Made by a program: the position numbers and the translations under genes. From contig JAIMBK010000027.1 in the NCBI GenBank assembly GCA_023511535.1, forward strand, positions 1 to 41,058: a stretch of 41,058 nucleotides of DNA, written 5' to 3'. The stretch is from Armatimonadota bacterium. GTDB lineage: Bacteria; Bacillota; Desulfotomaculia; Desulfotomaculales; Nap2-2B. The notes beneath the pieces were generated by a model that made no database searches, was not told the DNA's origin, and saw only the letters and a program-made list of their open reading frames with translations. Shown here piece after piece: positions 16,460 through 25,495 of the stretch (its first letter is position 1; each line of letters opens with the position of its first letter).

Positions 16460-17350
16460 CTTTAGTGCTCGTGGATGGGCCTGGTCGTAAATTTCTTTTA
16501 GTCTTGCCCCGGTCAGGTGCGTGTAAATCTGCGTTGTACTGATGTCCGCATGGCCCAGCAGTTCCTGGACGGAGCGCAAATCGGCCCCGTTTTCCAGCAT
16601 ATGCGTGGCAAAAGAATGGCGCAGGGTATGGGGGTGGATTTCTTTCTTGATCCGGGCCGCCACGGCGTATCTTTTGATGATTTTCCAGAAGCCCTGGCGG
16701 GTCAGCCGGCGGCCCCGCCGGTTGACGAACAGGACGGAAGTCAGCTTCCCCCTGGTTAGTTTAGCCCTGGCCCGGATCAGATATTCCGATACGTAGTGGG
16801 CGGCCACGCTGCCCAGAGGGATGATTCGCTCTTTGGAGCCCTTCCCCAGGCAGCGGATAAAGCCGTGTTGCAGGTTCACCTGGTCGAGCTCCAGCGAAAT
16901 GAGTTCGGAGACCCGGATGCCGGTAGCGTAAAGCAGTTCCAGCATGGCCTTGTCCCTTAAGCCCGCCGGGTCGGTCACCCGGGGCTGGTTGAGCAGGCTC
17001 TCCACTTCCGCGATGCTGAGCACCTGGGGCAGCCTGTCTACAATCCGGGGAGATTCCAGGTTGCTGGTGGGGTCCAACGACATTACCCCTTCGCTGAGGG
17101 CAAAACGGTAAAAAGATCTGAGTGCAGCCAGCCGGCGGGAAATTGTCGCCGGCGCCTTTCCCTCCCGCTTGAGTTTTAAAAGGTAAAGAAGTACAGCCTG
17201 CCTGGCTTCCGGGGAAAGCGGAGCCAGGCCTTCTTTTTGGCAAAAGGCGGAAAAGTCAGCAAGGTCGAGTTTATAGGAAACCAGGGTATTTTCGGCGAGC
17301 CCCCGCTCCAGGAGCAGGTAATTGAGAAAGCGGTCAACCAGCCTTTCCAT
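16442..17350 (-). CDS. xerD: Site-specific tyrosine recombinase XerD
   Basis: A 302-residue tyrosine recombinase that with XerC resolves chromosome dimers at dif. The N-terminal SAM-like domain has FLNYLLLERGLAENTLVSY; the catalytic domain has ATGIRVSELISLELDQVN (Arg), a Lys in the GKGSKERIIPLG hairpin, HPHTLRHSFATHMLENGADL (His, Arg), LGHADISTTQIYTH (His, Tyr nucleophile). Length and order match XerD rather than phage integrases, and the xerD-deoB pairing is common in Clostridia. The start is ATG at 17350. Confidence 0.95.
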   Translation of the reverse strand: MERLVDRFLNYLLLERGLAENTLVSYKLDLADFSAFCQKEGLAPLSPEARQAVLLYLLKLKREGKAPATISRRLAALRSFYRFALSEGVMSLDPTSNLESPRIVDRLPQVLSIAEVESLLNQPRVTDPAGLRDKAMLELLYATGIRVSELISLELDQVNLQHGFIRCLGKGSKERIIPLGSVAAHYVSEYLIRARAKLTRGKLTSVLFVNRRGRRLTRQGFWKIIKRYAVAARIKKEIHPHTLRHSFATHMLENGADLRSVQELLGHADISTTQIYTHLTGARLKEIYDQAHPRALKTGIGE

Positions 17351-17382
17351 GTTGCCGGACCACCCCCGCGTTCGAAATTAAC

Positions 17383-18492
17383 CTAAATTTTCACCAGGTT
17401 ATAGGCGCGCGTCCCCAGGCCGGCTTCCTCGGCGTAGGCCAGTTGCCGCTCCCAATTTGCTTTCGGCCAGATGGCCCCGAACTTGTCCGCCGCTTCTTCG
17501 TGGCCGGCCAGCCGGGACTCCGGCAGACCCCTTTCTCGATTGACCAGGTCGACGCAGGCCTGATCCAGGGCAACGGGATCTAAAGAAGCCAGGATGCCGA
17601 TGTCCCTGACGATGGAGGCATCCGTCCAGCCCGCGCAGTCGCATTCAGGGGAAACGTTCAGCACAAAGTTAAAAAACCCTGCCTTCCCCTGTTTATTCTT
17701 TAAAGCCCCCAGGGCGTATTCCACGATCTTTTCCTGGGCAACGTCGGGCTCTGTTTTCCAGCTGATGGCAATTGCCCGGTGGGGGCAGGTGATGGTACAC
17801 TCCCCGCAGCCCAGGCATTTCCGGGCATCGATTTGCGCCCTGCCTTTCTCCTGATCAACCGCGATTGCCCCGGCGGGGCACCATTCTTCGCATTTTGCGC
17901 ACCCGCGGCATTTCTCCTCGTTCACTTCCGGAAGCACGTCGGAGTGCATCATTTGCTTTCCGCCCCGGGACCCGGTGCCCATCCCGAGATTCTTTAAAGC
18001 GCCGCCGAAACCGGTCAGTTCGTGCCCCTTAAAGTGGCTGATCACCAGCAAGGCGTCGGCGTGGTAGACGGCGCTGCTGATTTTTACCTCCGCAAAGTGC
18101 TTCCTGTTCACCGGCACGTTTACATAATCTCTGCCGGTCAGACCGTCGGCAATGATCAGCGGCGCGTCTACGACGGCGTAGCCAAAGCCGTTTTCAATAG
18201 CCGTTTGCAGGTGGTCGACGGCGTTGGCCCGGCTGCCCACGTACAGGGTGTTGGCGTCGGTAAGAAAGGGCTTTCCACCCAGGCTTTTTACCTGGTTCAC
18301 CAGGCGGCGGATAAACTGGGGCCGGATGTAACCTGTATTTCCCCGTTCGCCGAAGTGCACCTTGAAGGCAACCAGGTCTTTGGGGGCGATTAATTCCTTC
18401 ATTCCGGCCCGGACAAATAATTTTTCCACTTTGTCCAGCAGATTTTCCTTGTGCCTGGCTCGCATGTCCGCAAAAAATACGTCTGCCGCCAT
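17383..18492 (-). CDS. DUF362 domain protein with two 4Fe-4S clusters
   Basis: A 369-residue protein with a DUF362 domain (residues 1-185 and beyond, including LVISHFKGHELTGFGGALKNLGMG) interrupted by a bacterial ferredoxin domain. The two cluster motifs are CRGCAKCEEWCPAG and CLGCGECTITCPHRAIAI, each CxxCxxCxxxC. DUF362/ferredoxin proteins are common in anaerobes; a redox role is likely, but no reaction is established. No signal peptide. The start is ATG at 18492 with a GAGGGGG site. It ends 32 bases ahead of xerD. Confidence 0.9.
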   Translation of the reverse strand: MAADVFFADMRARHKENLLDKVEKLFVRAGMKELIAPKDLVAFKVHFGERGNTGYIRPQFIRRLVNQVKSLGGKPFLTDANTLYVGSRANAVDHLQTAIENGFGYAVVDAPLIIADGLTGRDYVNVPVNRKHFAEVKISSAVYHADALLVISHFKGHELTGFGGALKNLGMGTGSRGGKQMMHSDVLPEVNEEKCRGCAKCEEWCPAGAIAVDQEKGRAQIDARKCLGCGECTITCPHRAIAISWKTEPDVAQEKIVEYALGALKNKQGKAGFFNFVLNVSPECDCAGWTDASIVRDIGILASLDPVALDQACVDLVNRERGLPESRLAGHEEAADKFGAIWPKANWERQLAYAEEAGLGTRAYNLVKI

Positions 18493-18568
18493 TCTTTTCC
18501 CCCTCTTCGAAAAGCTGCCTGCTGTTTTAAGATTCTAGATCAAATAACTTTTTCCTCTCCGCTTACTA

Positions 18569-18660
18569 AAAGATCGGGCACAAAGTTTCCCAGGCCCAAA
18601 GGCACAAAGTGAATATACCGGTACATTTCACTTTGTGCCTCAGTGCCTCAGTGCCTTTAT
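18569..18660 (+). repeat. GGCACAAAG palindromic repeat, copy 1
   Basis: Begins AAAGATCGGGCACAAAG and ends TGCCTTTATTTAT. The core is a 13-bp inverted repeat, GGCACAAAGTGAA (18601-18613) and TTCACTTTGTGCC (18627-18639), with a loop that contains TACCGGTA. Related copies lie at 25622-25680 (inverted) and 31404-31490. The gap between spoIIM and the DUF362 gene (18493-18732) holds nothing else recognised. Confidence 0.75.
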
Positions 18661-18732
18661 TTATTCTGCCCCATAGTGAGCAGCCCCTTTTTATTTCAGG
18701 TCTGGCCCGCAGGTAAAAAAATCCTTTGGAAT

Positions 18733-19374
18733 TCAGTTAATTGGGAAAGCCATCTGAATAAGGCCGCCGGCCAGGCGAGTCAGCCAGGGGGAAAAATAAG
18801 CCTCGATTAAGGCGGCGCCTAAGGTTACCGCCGCCACCGCCAGCATGACGGCGGTATAACCCGCGAAGGCGCGCCACAGCTGGACCCGGTAATGCTTCTG
18901 CCGCCTGTAAGTCAGCGAGGCAAAGGAGATTGCCGCCGCCACGCCAACGATGAGGGCCGGCAGATAGAAAAGGTTGTGGGGAAGAAGGGAGGCCAACGCC
19001 AACACCAGTCCCGGCCAGGACATGGCTTTGGTCAGGCTCCAGACGGCAAAACCCAAAAGAAAGCCGCGCCCCAACACCAGCCCTAAAATCAGGGGAATCC
19101 CCACGAAGGTCAGCCCTAAAAAATAAATGATCCCGATAAAAATGATATTTTCGTACATGATTGAACGGATCGCCCGGACGGAGTCGAAGGGCAGATGTTC
19201 AATTTGCTGCAGGAAAGCGCCCAGGTAATTATGGATTTCGGTGAGTTGCCCGGAAGGAAGGTTATTTGCCGCCAAAGCCCCGAGGCCGGCGCCCAGAATA
19301 AACGTAATGAAGGCGATCAGGCATAAAAGCCAGTTTTGCTTGAAAATGGAAAGACTTCTCCCGGCCGCCTGCAT
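18733..19374 (-). CDS. spoIIM: Stage II sporulation protein M
   Basis: A 213-residue polytopic membrane protein of the SpoIIM family. SpoIIM, with SpoIID and SpoIIP, drives peptidoglycan remodelling during engulfment of the forespore. Five hydrophobic stretches are visible: near residues 15-35, 75-100, 105-125, 130-150 and 170-190. The family block YFLGLTFVGIPLILGLVLGRGFLLGF and LLPHNLFYLPALI is present. The start is ATG at 19374, with GGAGGAAGGGAC just upstream. It follows the DUF3866 gene by 84 bases and probably belongs to the same operon. Confidence 0.92.
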   Translation of the reverse strand: MQAAGRSLSIFKQNWLLCLIAFITFILGAGLGALAANNLPSGQLTEIHNYLGAFLQQIEHLPFDSVRAIRSIMYENIIFIGIIYFLGLTFVGIPLILGLVLGRGFLLGFAVWSLTKAMSWPGLVLALASLLPHNLFYLPALIVGVAAAISFASLTYRRQKHYRVQLWRAFAGYTAVMLAVAAVTLGAALIEAYFSPWLTRLAGGLIQMAFPIN

Positions 19375-19458
19375 GTCCCTTCCTCCCCGCCGAACCTGTC
19401 GATCTGTCCATTTTATCTTTATGGCAGCGGGAGGAAATTTATACTGAAGAAATTATTC

Positions 19459-20544
19459 TTATGCCGATTTCCGAAGGATTTTAACTGCGTAAATGCCCGC
19501 AGCCCCGGCGGCCAGGAAATATTCCGGATCCTGTTCAATTGTTCTCCCCATCGTGGTGACTTCCAGGCCGTATTCCCGGAGGGCCCGGAAGGTTACCGCC
19601 GCATTTAAAAAAATGACCCGGTGGCGGGCGGTAATGCCGCTTTCGACAAGCTGTTTTTCCACGTAGGCCCTTTTTTCCGGGGGCATTTCCGGCAAGACGA
19701 CCGTGCACGTGGACAGGGCGATCTTACCTAGGGCGGTGCGGGTGTGGTGGCTTAAGCCCCGGTGGCGCTCCCGCGGGTCGGCAAAACTCAAACGCGGCAC
19801 GGCAACCGGCAGGCCGCCCAAAATATTTACGGCGTTGACCAGTTCCCCCTGCTCTAAGGCGGTGTGTCCGAATTCGTCGGCGGCGCCGGCAACGCCCGGG
19901 CCCATGGCGGCGACAATCACGTCTGCCCCGGCCGCCCCTTTTGCCGCCAAAAGGCCGCTGTATACGTTGATCGCTTCGTAATCGCCGCCGAAGGCGTGGC
20001 CGCAGGTAACCGTCGCCGCCACCAGCCCTTTTTCCTTTAACCCGGCAACCAGTTTGCTGAAAGCAATCGGCAGCGCTCCGCCGTCGGTCATTAAATAAAC
20101 CAGCCGGGCTTTCCCGCCGGACAGCAGGTGGACAACCGCCGCGGCGGGGGCCAGGGCGCTGTGCAAAGAAGCGATAATGACGGGCGTTTTCGCCAGCGTC
20201 CGGGTGGCTTTAAAGAGATGGTTTTGCGGGTGGTCTTCTTCTTCGATGGCGAGTACCTTGACCTGCGCGGGGGTATAGCGTACTTTCATAATGTGTCCCG
20301 CTTCCCGGGCGTCCTTCCGCACGGTGCTTAAGTTGGCCAGGACGAAGTGGACGCCGCCGGTCCCCAGGTTTTTGTAAACGGCCGTTGTGTTCAAGATGAC
20401 TTCGTCCCCCGGGCGCACCGTTCCGGTAACGTCATCGTAGTTGATCGCCCGTTCCCTCTTGCCGTTTACAATTACCTCCAGTTCGCCGGCACCGGGCCGG
20501 GTTTCCCCTACCGCGGCGACCCTGCCCTTGCGGATGCGGAGCAT
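19459..20544 (-). CDS. DUF3866 family protein
   Basis: A 361-residue protein of the DUF3866 family, which is common in Firmicutes and Actinobacteria near sporulation or cell-wall genes. Seen: RAINYDDVTGTVRPGDEVILNTTAVYKNLGTGG at residues 33-65, LHSALAPAAAVVHLL near 124-138, YLMTDGGALPIAFSKLV near 149-165, and VIVAAMGPGVAGAADEFGHTALEQGELVNA near 209-238. No membrane segment is obvious. No biochemical role is known. The start is ATG at 20544, two bases after the stop of the upstream peptidase, so translation is probably coupled. Confidence 0.88.
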   Translation of the reverse strand: MLRIRKGRVAAVGETRPGAGELEVIVNGKRERAINYDDVTGTVRPGDEVILNTTAVYKNLGTGGVHFVLANLSTVRKDAREAGHIMKVRYTPAQVKVLAIEEEDHPQNHLFKATRTLAKTPVIIASLHSALAPAAAVVHLLSGGKARLVYLMTDGGALPIAFSKLVAGLKEKGLVAATVTCGHAFGGDYEAINVYSGLLAAKGAAGADVIVAAMGPGVAGAADEFGHTALEQGELVNAVNILGGLPVAVPRLSFADPRERHRGLSHHTRTALGKIALSTCTVVLPEMPPEKRAYVEKQLVESGITARHRVIFLNAAVTFRALREYGLEVTTMGRTIEQDPEYFLAAGAAGIYAVKILRKSA

Positions 20545-20546
20545 TG

Positions 20547-21680
20547 CTAAATCTCGCCCGCCAGGCGGATGATTTCCAAAATAAGCCGCGCGCCGTTGAC
20601 CAGGTCCGCCGTCTTGATGAATTCTTCCGTGGTGTGGACCTTTTGCATGCCGATGCCCAGGTTGGCGCAGGCGATGCCGTGCGCATTGAAAATGTTCGCG
20701 TCGCTGCCGCCCCCGCTGCCGGTCAGCCGGGCGGGCAGGCCGAGGCTGCGCGCGGCGGTTAAAGCCAGTTGAACCACTTTACTGTCTTCGGGCAGGGCAA
20801 ATTCGTGGTAAAGGGTTTCGGTGACGATCTCGACCCGGGCGCCGAACTCTTCGGCGGTTCTGGTGAGCGCCGCGCACATGGCCGCGGTCTGGTTTTCCCG
20901 TTTTGTTCTGTTCAGGCTGCGCGCCTCGCCCTCGATGGTCACCAGGTCCGGGACAATATTGGTGGCTTTTCCGCCGGCGATGACCCCGATGTTGGCGGTG
21001 GTTTCCCCGTCCAGGCGGCCGAGTTTCATCCTGGAAATAGCGCAGGCGGCCACGTAAATGGCGTTTACCCCTTCTTCCGGGTTGATCCCCGCGTGGGCGG
21101 CCCTGCCCTTTACCCTGGCGCTGATTCTGTCCTGGGAGGGGGCCCGGGTGATGATCGTGCCGGGAGGGCCGTCGCAATCCAGGACGAAGCCCAGGCGGGC
21201 GCTCACACCGCTGAAGTCCAGGTTTTTCGCGCCCAGCAGGCCGCCTTCTTCCCAGATGGTAAAAATCACTTCCAGGCCGCCGTGTTCAATTTTATTTTCT
21301 AAAATTACCCTCAGGACCTCCAGGATAATGGCGATGCCCGCCTTGTCGTCGGCGCCCAGGACGGTTTCCCCCCGGGAGCGCACGAGGCCGTTTTCCAGGA
21401 CCGGTTCGATACCCCGGGCCGGTTCCACCGTATCCATGTGGGCGCACAGCAATAGCGGCTGCGGTTTTTTGCCTGCCGGCGCCAGGGCGGTCACCAGGTT
21501 TCCGGCGTTGCCGCCCACCCGTTTCCCGGCGTCGTCCTCGTTGACCGGCAGACCCAGCGCCCTGATTTTTTGCCGCAGGCAATCAGCCAGCTGGCGCTCT
21601 TTTCCGCTTGGGCTGGATATTCTCGTTAGTTGTAAAAACTCGTCCAACATTCGCTTTTCATTAATCACGCCAGCAGCCAC
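20547..21680 (-). CDS. M20 family metallopeptidase (peptidase T-like)
   Basis: A 377-residue M20 peptidase resembling PepT-like proteins of Firmicutes. Zinc ligands are in the expected order: CAHMDTVEP (His, Asp), GADDKAGIAIILEV (bridging Asp), WEEGGLLGAKNL (catalytic Glu and zinc Glu), LDCDGPPG (Asp) and KVHTTEEFI near the C-terminus (His). The middle lobe (about 190-290) is the dimerisation domain. It probably trims short peptides in the cytosol. The first start is GTG 21680, where GGAAAGGGG is too close; GTG 21668, eight bases from AGGGGTGG, may be used instead. Confidence 0.9.
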   Translation of the reverse strand: MAAGVINEKRMLDEFLQLTRISSPSGKERQLADCLRQKIRALGLPVNEDDAGKRVGGNAGNLVTALAPAGKKPQPLLLCAHMDTVEPARGIEPVLENGLVRSRGETVLGADDKAGIAIILEVLRVILENKIEHGGLEVIFTIWEEGGLLGAKNLDFSGVSARLGFVLDCDGPPGTIITRAPSQDRISARVKGRAAHAGINPEEGVNAIYVAACAISRMKLGRLDGETTANIGVIAGGKATNIVPDLVTIEGEARSLNRTKRENQTAAMCAALTRTAEEFGARVEIVTETLYHEFALPEDSKVVQLALTAARSLGLPARLTGSGGGSDANIFNAHGIACANLGIGMQKVHTTEEFIKTADLVNGARLILEIIRLAGEI

Positions 21681-21698
21681 CCCTTTCCAGATTCGAAA

Positions 21699-22523
21699 TT
21701 AATTCCTCCCCAGCCTGTCCAGGTAATCAAGAAAGTGAATTTTAGCGATGATTTCGGTCAGGGAATACTTTTCCGCCAGCAGGTGGCAGAAGATCAGGGC
21801 GGCCAGGTAGAGAACCAGGCAAGTTTCGTTAAGCGCCCGGACGGCGCCGAGGCCTGATACCGCCCCCAGGAGGTTGGCTCCCGTATCGCCGAGCATGGCC
21901 TTTGCCTTTAAGTCTACTTTTAAATAAGCCAGCACACAACCCAGAAAAAAGCACAGAAAAAGCATTTCCGGGCGACCCCGGGCGGCGAGCAGAAAAATTC
22001 CGGCCAGAATGACAAATCCCTTTCCCGCCCTCCCCGGGCGCAGGTCAAGAAGATTTACGGCGTTGGCCGAAAGGGCAATCACTAAGGCATTGAGCAGGAT
22101 TAATGGGCGGGGGGCGGCCACGGCGGAGATCAGCGCGGCGGCGGCAAGACCGCCGGCCGCCTTGAGGACGCCGGTTGTTAACCGGCCGCGGAAAAGACTT
22201 TGCAGATGCCCGGTGAGGCCGGAGGCTTCCCGGTTTCCCCGGACGTCATCGATCAGGCCCAGGCAGGCAAAGGCGGCAACCGTGAACAAAACGGCCAGCG
22301 CGGTTCGTTCATCGCGAAAGAGGTAAACATAAATGCCGGCAAAAAAGAAACTTGCCGGGAAGAAAACCAGCCCCGCCCCGGCGGGGATCAGTTCGCCGCG
22401 GTAGTTGGGGCGGAAAAATTGAACCCGGTCAAGCAAAGCGAGCAAAAAAGGCAACATGAGCCGGGTAATCGCAAACCCGCCGACCAAAAAAAGGAAAGCA
22501 TTTACCGGGTGTAAATCAATCAC
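21699..22523 (-). CDS. MraY/WecA-like glycosyl-1-phosphate transferase family membrane protein
   Basis: A 274-residue polytopic membrane protein of the glycosyltransferase 4 superfamily (MraY, WecA, TagO). The hallmark motifs are recognisable: LIDDVRGNR near 89-97 in place of the DDxxD loop, NAVNLLDLRPGRAGKG near 153-168, and MLGDTGANLLGA near 208-219. About eight hydrophobic helices. Only LIDDVRG keeps the double Asp, and several residues normal in MraY itself are changed, so it is a divergent paralogue and not the essential MraY. Its setting beside a GT2 enzyme and SteA/SteB suggests envelope polymer synthesis, substrate unknown. The start is GTG at 22523. Confidence 0.85.
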   Translation of the reverse strand: MIDLHPVNAFLFLVGGFAITRLMLPFLLALLDRVQFFRPNYRGELIPAGAGLVFFPASFFFAGIYVYLFRDERTALAVLFTVAAFACLGLIDDVRGNREASGLTGHLQSLFRGRLTTGVLKAAGGLAAAALISAVAAPRPLILLNALVIALSANAVNLLDLRPGRAGKGFVILAGIFLLAARGRPEMLFLCFFLGCVLAYLKVDLKAKAMLGDTGANLLGAVSGLGAVRALNETCLVLYLAALIFCHLLAEKYSLTEIIAKIHFLDYLDRLGRN

Positions 22524-22574
22524 GGGCGCATCGCTCTCCCCTCTATGTTAAAAAAAGCAGCACAAAGGCCCAAT

Positions 22575-22594
22575 CCACTAACCCCTAACCCCTG
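22575..22594 (-). repeat. G-rich telomere-like repeat B4
   Basis: CCACTAACCCCTAACCCCTG on the plus strand, in the 148-base gap between the GT2 gene and the MraY-like gene. Same family as the other G-rich repeats, G-rich in the transcript. The rest of the gap shows a CCGACGAGACATCGG-type inverted stretch and no gene. Confidence 0.5.
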
Positions 22595-22671
22595 AAAAAA
22601 CTTTCGCCCGCCGTTCGTTTGCCGTCGCTCCGATGCTTCGGGCCGACGAGACATCGGCCTGGTTCGGAGGT

Positions 22672-23346
22672 CTAATTCCTTAATTCCCACATCGCCCTCG
22701 TCACGTCCCAGAACTGCTTTCCCCGGTGTAAAAAACCGCGCGCATCGCGGCGTGAGTCGCGGTGGCCCATCATCACGGGCACTTCCAGGAGGCGAAAGCC
22801 GGCCCGGACCGCCTTGACGGTCAGGGCCACCTCTACCCCGAAACCGGCGGCGAAAGGGGTTACCCTGCGCAGGACTTCCCTGGTCATGGCCCGCTGACCG
22901 GAAAGAGGGGATTTTGTCTCCAGGCCGGTAAACAATTTGATTCCTCTTCCGGCCAGGCGCTTCACCAGCCCGAAGCCGCCCTTCCGGCCGCTCTCCGGAA
23001 AAATGGCAATGGCCAGATCAGTCCTACCCTCCAGAACGGGAATAATTAAACGCCTGGCTTCCCCGGCCGTGCTTCCCAGGTCCGCATCCAGGAGCACCAC
23101 CACTTCGGCGTCAGTTTTGGCGGCCCCGTGGTTGAGCGCTTCCCCCTTTCCCCCGTTGGCCGGCAGAGAAAGCACCCGGGCCCCGGCCCGGCGGGCGGCG
23201 CCGGCCGTATCGTCCAGCGAACCGTCGTCCACCACCAGAACGTCCTCAATTTCCGGGATGGTCAGAACGGCCCGCACCGTATCGAAAATATACTTTTCTT
23301 CGTTAAAAGCGGGAATGAGCGCGGCAACGGCCTTAACTGCCGGCAT
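22672..23346 (-). CDS. Family 2 glycosyltransferase
   Basis: About 224 residues with a GT-A fold. Motifs: ALIPAFNEEKYI at the N-terminus, VLVVDDGSLDDTA (nucleotide-binding Asp), NGGKGEALNHG, VVLLDADLGS (metal-binding DxD region), and GFGVEVALTVKAVRAG later. It is related to polyprenyl-phosphate or undecaprenyl-phosphate sugar transferases such as DPM-like enzymes. The frame is open further upstream, but ATG 23346 is chosen because GGAGGGAT lies nine bases ahead and the GT2 fold starts there. It overlaps the upstream SteB-like gene by 14 bases. A role in cell-envelope glycan synthesis is likely; substrate unknown. Confidence 0.92.
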   Translation of the reverse strand: MPAVKAVAALIPAFNEEKYIFDTVRAVLTIPEIEDVLVVDDGSLDDTAGAARRAGARVLSLPANGGKGEALNHGAAKTDAEVVVLLDADLGSTAGEARRLIIPVLEGRTDLAIAIFPESGRKGGFGLVKRLAGRGIKLFTGLETKSPLSGQRAMTREVLRRVTPFAAGFGVEVALTVKAVRAGFRLLEVPVMMGHRDSRRDARGFLHRGKQFWDVTRAMWELRN

Positions 23347-24232
23347 GCACAGATCCCTCCGCCCCGTCCAGCGAAGGAAGCATTCTCTGGGCGGTGGGTT
23401 TAATTCCGTAATGTCCCGGCCGGCCGGCCATGGCCAGCACCAGCGCAACCTGCCCGGGCACCGTATCGATGTTGTCCACGGTGCTGATTCCCTTTTTCTG
23501 GTAATGCTTCATGTACGAATAAGGGACGTCCGTTTCTTCCGCGCCGTAGACGGGTATTTTCCCGGCCTGGAAATAATCGATGAGGGGCAGATCGATGGCC
23601 TGCGGTTTGGCCCTTTCCCGTTCCCGGCTCCCGCCGATCAGAACGACGGCATCCAGCGGTACGCCGTACTCGCCGGAAAGCTTGAAAACGTTTGCTTCCG
23701 CCAGGTCGTTCAAAACCGCCTGGCTGCCGCCCGTCGTCAGGCAGCGGCCGATTTCCCCGGCCAGCCGGGAATTTAGCTGTCCAGCGCCGGAATTTTTTCC
23801 ACCCGGTTTTTCTTCCGGCGCCTCATTTCCTTCCCTTTCGCCCGCGCCCCCGTTGATCGTGGTGACTGACTGCACTTTTGCTCCGGCCAGCTCCAGCGTG
23901 GCGATCAAGTCGCCGGGAAAACCGTTGCCGCCGGTTTCGATAATTGCTACCCGGCGGCCCTCCAGGCGCCCCTTGACCAGGAAAGGGAGGATTTGCCCGG
24001 CGAAGTCCTTTTGCTGATCGCTTTTAATCTGGAAACAGTTTACCTGCGCCTGTATAGCTTCGTTCTCCCGGCGCAATTGCGCCAGTTGTTTTTCCAGCCG
24101 TTCGGCAATTTGCCCCCGGCTTTCCACCAGCGCATCCGTCTTAAGCATCGTTCCTCCAATCAGAATGCCTACTCCGAGAGCCAAAAATACGGCGGCCAGA
24201 GAAGCAATGTGGTAACGCAGGTCAATAATCAA
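23333..24232 (-). CDS. SteB/MctB-like (DUF3186) membrane-anchored coiled-coil protein
   Basis: A 299-residue protein of the family named copper transporter MctB, to which corynebacterial SteB also belongs. The N-terminus MIIDLRYHIASLAAVFLALGVGILIGG is the family hallmark and single membrane anchor. Residues 33-65 form a coiled coil (QIAERLEKQLAQLRRENEAIQAQ), followed by an alpha/beta domain with RRVAIIETGG and AVVLIGGSRE. In Actinobacteria SteB pairs with SteA and affects septal cell-wall remodelling; the copper role is disputed. Here it follows a SteA-like gene by 25 bases, which supports the SteB reading. The start is TTG at 24232. A low-complexity stretch (about 150-170) is rich in Gly and Glu. 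Confidence 0.88.
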   Translation of the reverse strand: MIIDLRYHIASLAAVFLALGVGILIGGTMLKTDALVESRGQIAERLEKQLAQLRRENEAIQAQVNCFQIKSDQQKDFAGQILPFLVKGRLEGRRVAIIETGGNGFPGDLIATLELAGAKVQSVTTINGGAGEREGNEAPEEKPGGKNSGAGQLNSRLAGEIGRCLTTGGSQAVLNDLAEANVFKLSGEYGVPLDAVVLIGGSRERERAKPQAIDLPLIDYFQAGKIPVYGAEETDVPYSYMKHYQKKGISTVDNIDTVPGQVALVLAMAGRPGHYGIKPTAQRMLPSLDGAEGSVHAGS

Positions 24233-24257
24233 ACAGCCTCGCCACCCGGATTTTCAA

Positions 24258-25379
24258 CTAAATTCCGATGATGAGTTTAAATTGCAAATAAATGAGGCGG
24301 AGCAATTCCCTGGTGACCGGGGAAACGAAAATCACGATCCCCGCCGGCAGCAGGGCGGCCAGAAAGATCTGGGCGACGTGGCGCGCGCGCACCCGGTGGC
24401 GGTAAAGCTTGCTGACCCCTTTGGCATCCACCAGGATCGAGCCGGTCTTCATCCGGACCAAAAAGGTGCTGCCCATTCCCCGGCGCCCTTTTTCCAAAAA
24501 ATCTTCCACGCAGGAATGGGCGCCTACCAGAACGATCAGATCGGCGCCTTTTTCGTAGGCCAAAAGAATGGCAATATCCTCGCTGGTCCCCGGGACGGCG
24601 AAAATTTTGGCCGGCCGGCCCAGCCGCTGCACCCTTTCCAGGCCGGGGGCCCGCCCGTCGGGGTAGGCGTGCACGACGATCTCCGCCCCGCAGCAAAGCG
24701 CCGCGTCACTGACGCTGTCCATATCGCCGATGATCAGATCGGGCCGGTGGCCGGATTCCAGGAGCGCGTCGGCCCCGCCGTCGACCCCGATCAAAACCGG
24801 CTTTACTTCCTTGATGTAAGATTTAATGGCGCATAAATCCTCCCGGTAATGCTCCCCCCGGACCACCACCAGCACGTGCCGCCCCTCAATTTTTGTTGTG
24901 ACGGCGGGCGGCGTGTATTCGCCGGTCACCAGGCCGATCTCTTTGCCGGCGTGTTCCAGCGTATTCCGGATAAAATCGGCCAGCACGGCGTTCATCTTCC
25001 CCCGGGCCCGCGCCATTTTTTCTTTCAGGACGGTTTCCTCCAGGATCTGGCCGCAGCCGACCAGAGTGCCCTCCCGGTATATTTTCCCGTCAATAATTTC
25101 AATGACCTGACCTTCCTTAATCTTTTCCAGCACTTTTTCGCCGGCCTGATCAAGCAAGACAATGCCTCCCTGCACCAGGGCCAGCGGCCCCGGATTCGGG
25201 TAATCGCCGGTGGTGGAACGGGCGGCGTTGATGACGGCGCGGGGGCGGATCGAAAGGAGCGCGCGGGCGGCCAGGTTGTCCAGGTTGGGGTGGTTAATGA
25301 CCGCAACATCGTTCGGGGTAAGCCTCTTCACCAGATTTTTCGTCCGCCCGTCCACCCTGGCCACGCCTCTGACGTACAT
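24258..25379 (-). CDS. steA: SteA-like cytokinetic ring protein (thiamine pyrophosphokinase-like fold)
   Basis: A 373-residue protein matching the putative cytokinetic ring protein SteA. The N-terminal region has GVARVDGRTKNLVKRLTPNDVAVINHPNLD. The central part is like the catalytic domain of thiamine pyrophosphokinase: GVDGGADALLESGHRPDLIIGDMDSVSD near residues 195-222. A membrane helix lies near 337-357 (FLAALLPAGIVIFVSPV) and the tail is short. In Corynebacterium SteA and SteB form a complex at the septum. The adjacent SteB-like gene makes the identification sound, although a function in this Firmicute is inferred. The start is ATG at 25379. Confidence 0.88.
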   Translation of the reverse strand: MYVRGVARVDGRTKNLVKRLTPNDVAVINHPNLDNLAARALLSIRPRAVINAARSTTGDYPNPGPLALVQGGIVLLDQAGEKVLEKIKEGQVIEIIDGKIYREGTLVGCGQILEETVLKEKMARARGKMNAVLADFIRNTLEHAGKEIGLVTGEYTPPAVTTKIEGRHVLVVVRGEHYREDLCAIKSYIKEVKPVLIGVDGGADALLESGHRPDLIIGDMDSVSDAALCCGAEIVVHAYPDGRAPGLERVQRLGRPAKIFAVPGTSEDIAILLAYEKGADLIVLVGAHSCVEDFLEKGRRGMGSTFLVRMKTGSILVDAKGVSKLYRHRVRARHVAQIFLAALLPAGIVIFVSPVTRELLRLIYLQFKLIIGI

Positions 25380-25495
25380 GACTTATTTCACCCGGCAGTT
25401 GGTTCATCGCTTGCAAAAAAATTATTAAGTATTTTTTGATTGATCGGGGAAAATAATACATGGACAATGAAATCTTTTTCCCCGGAACGAAAGAA

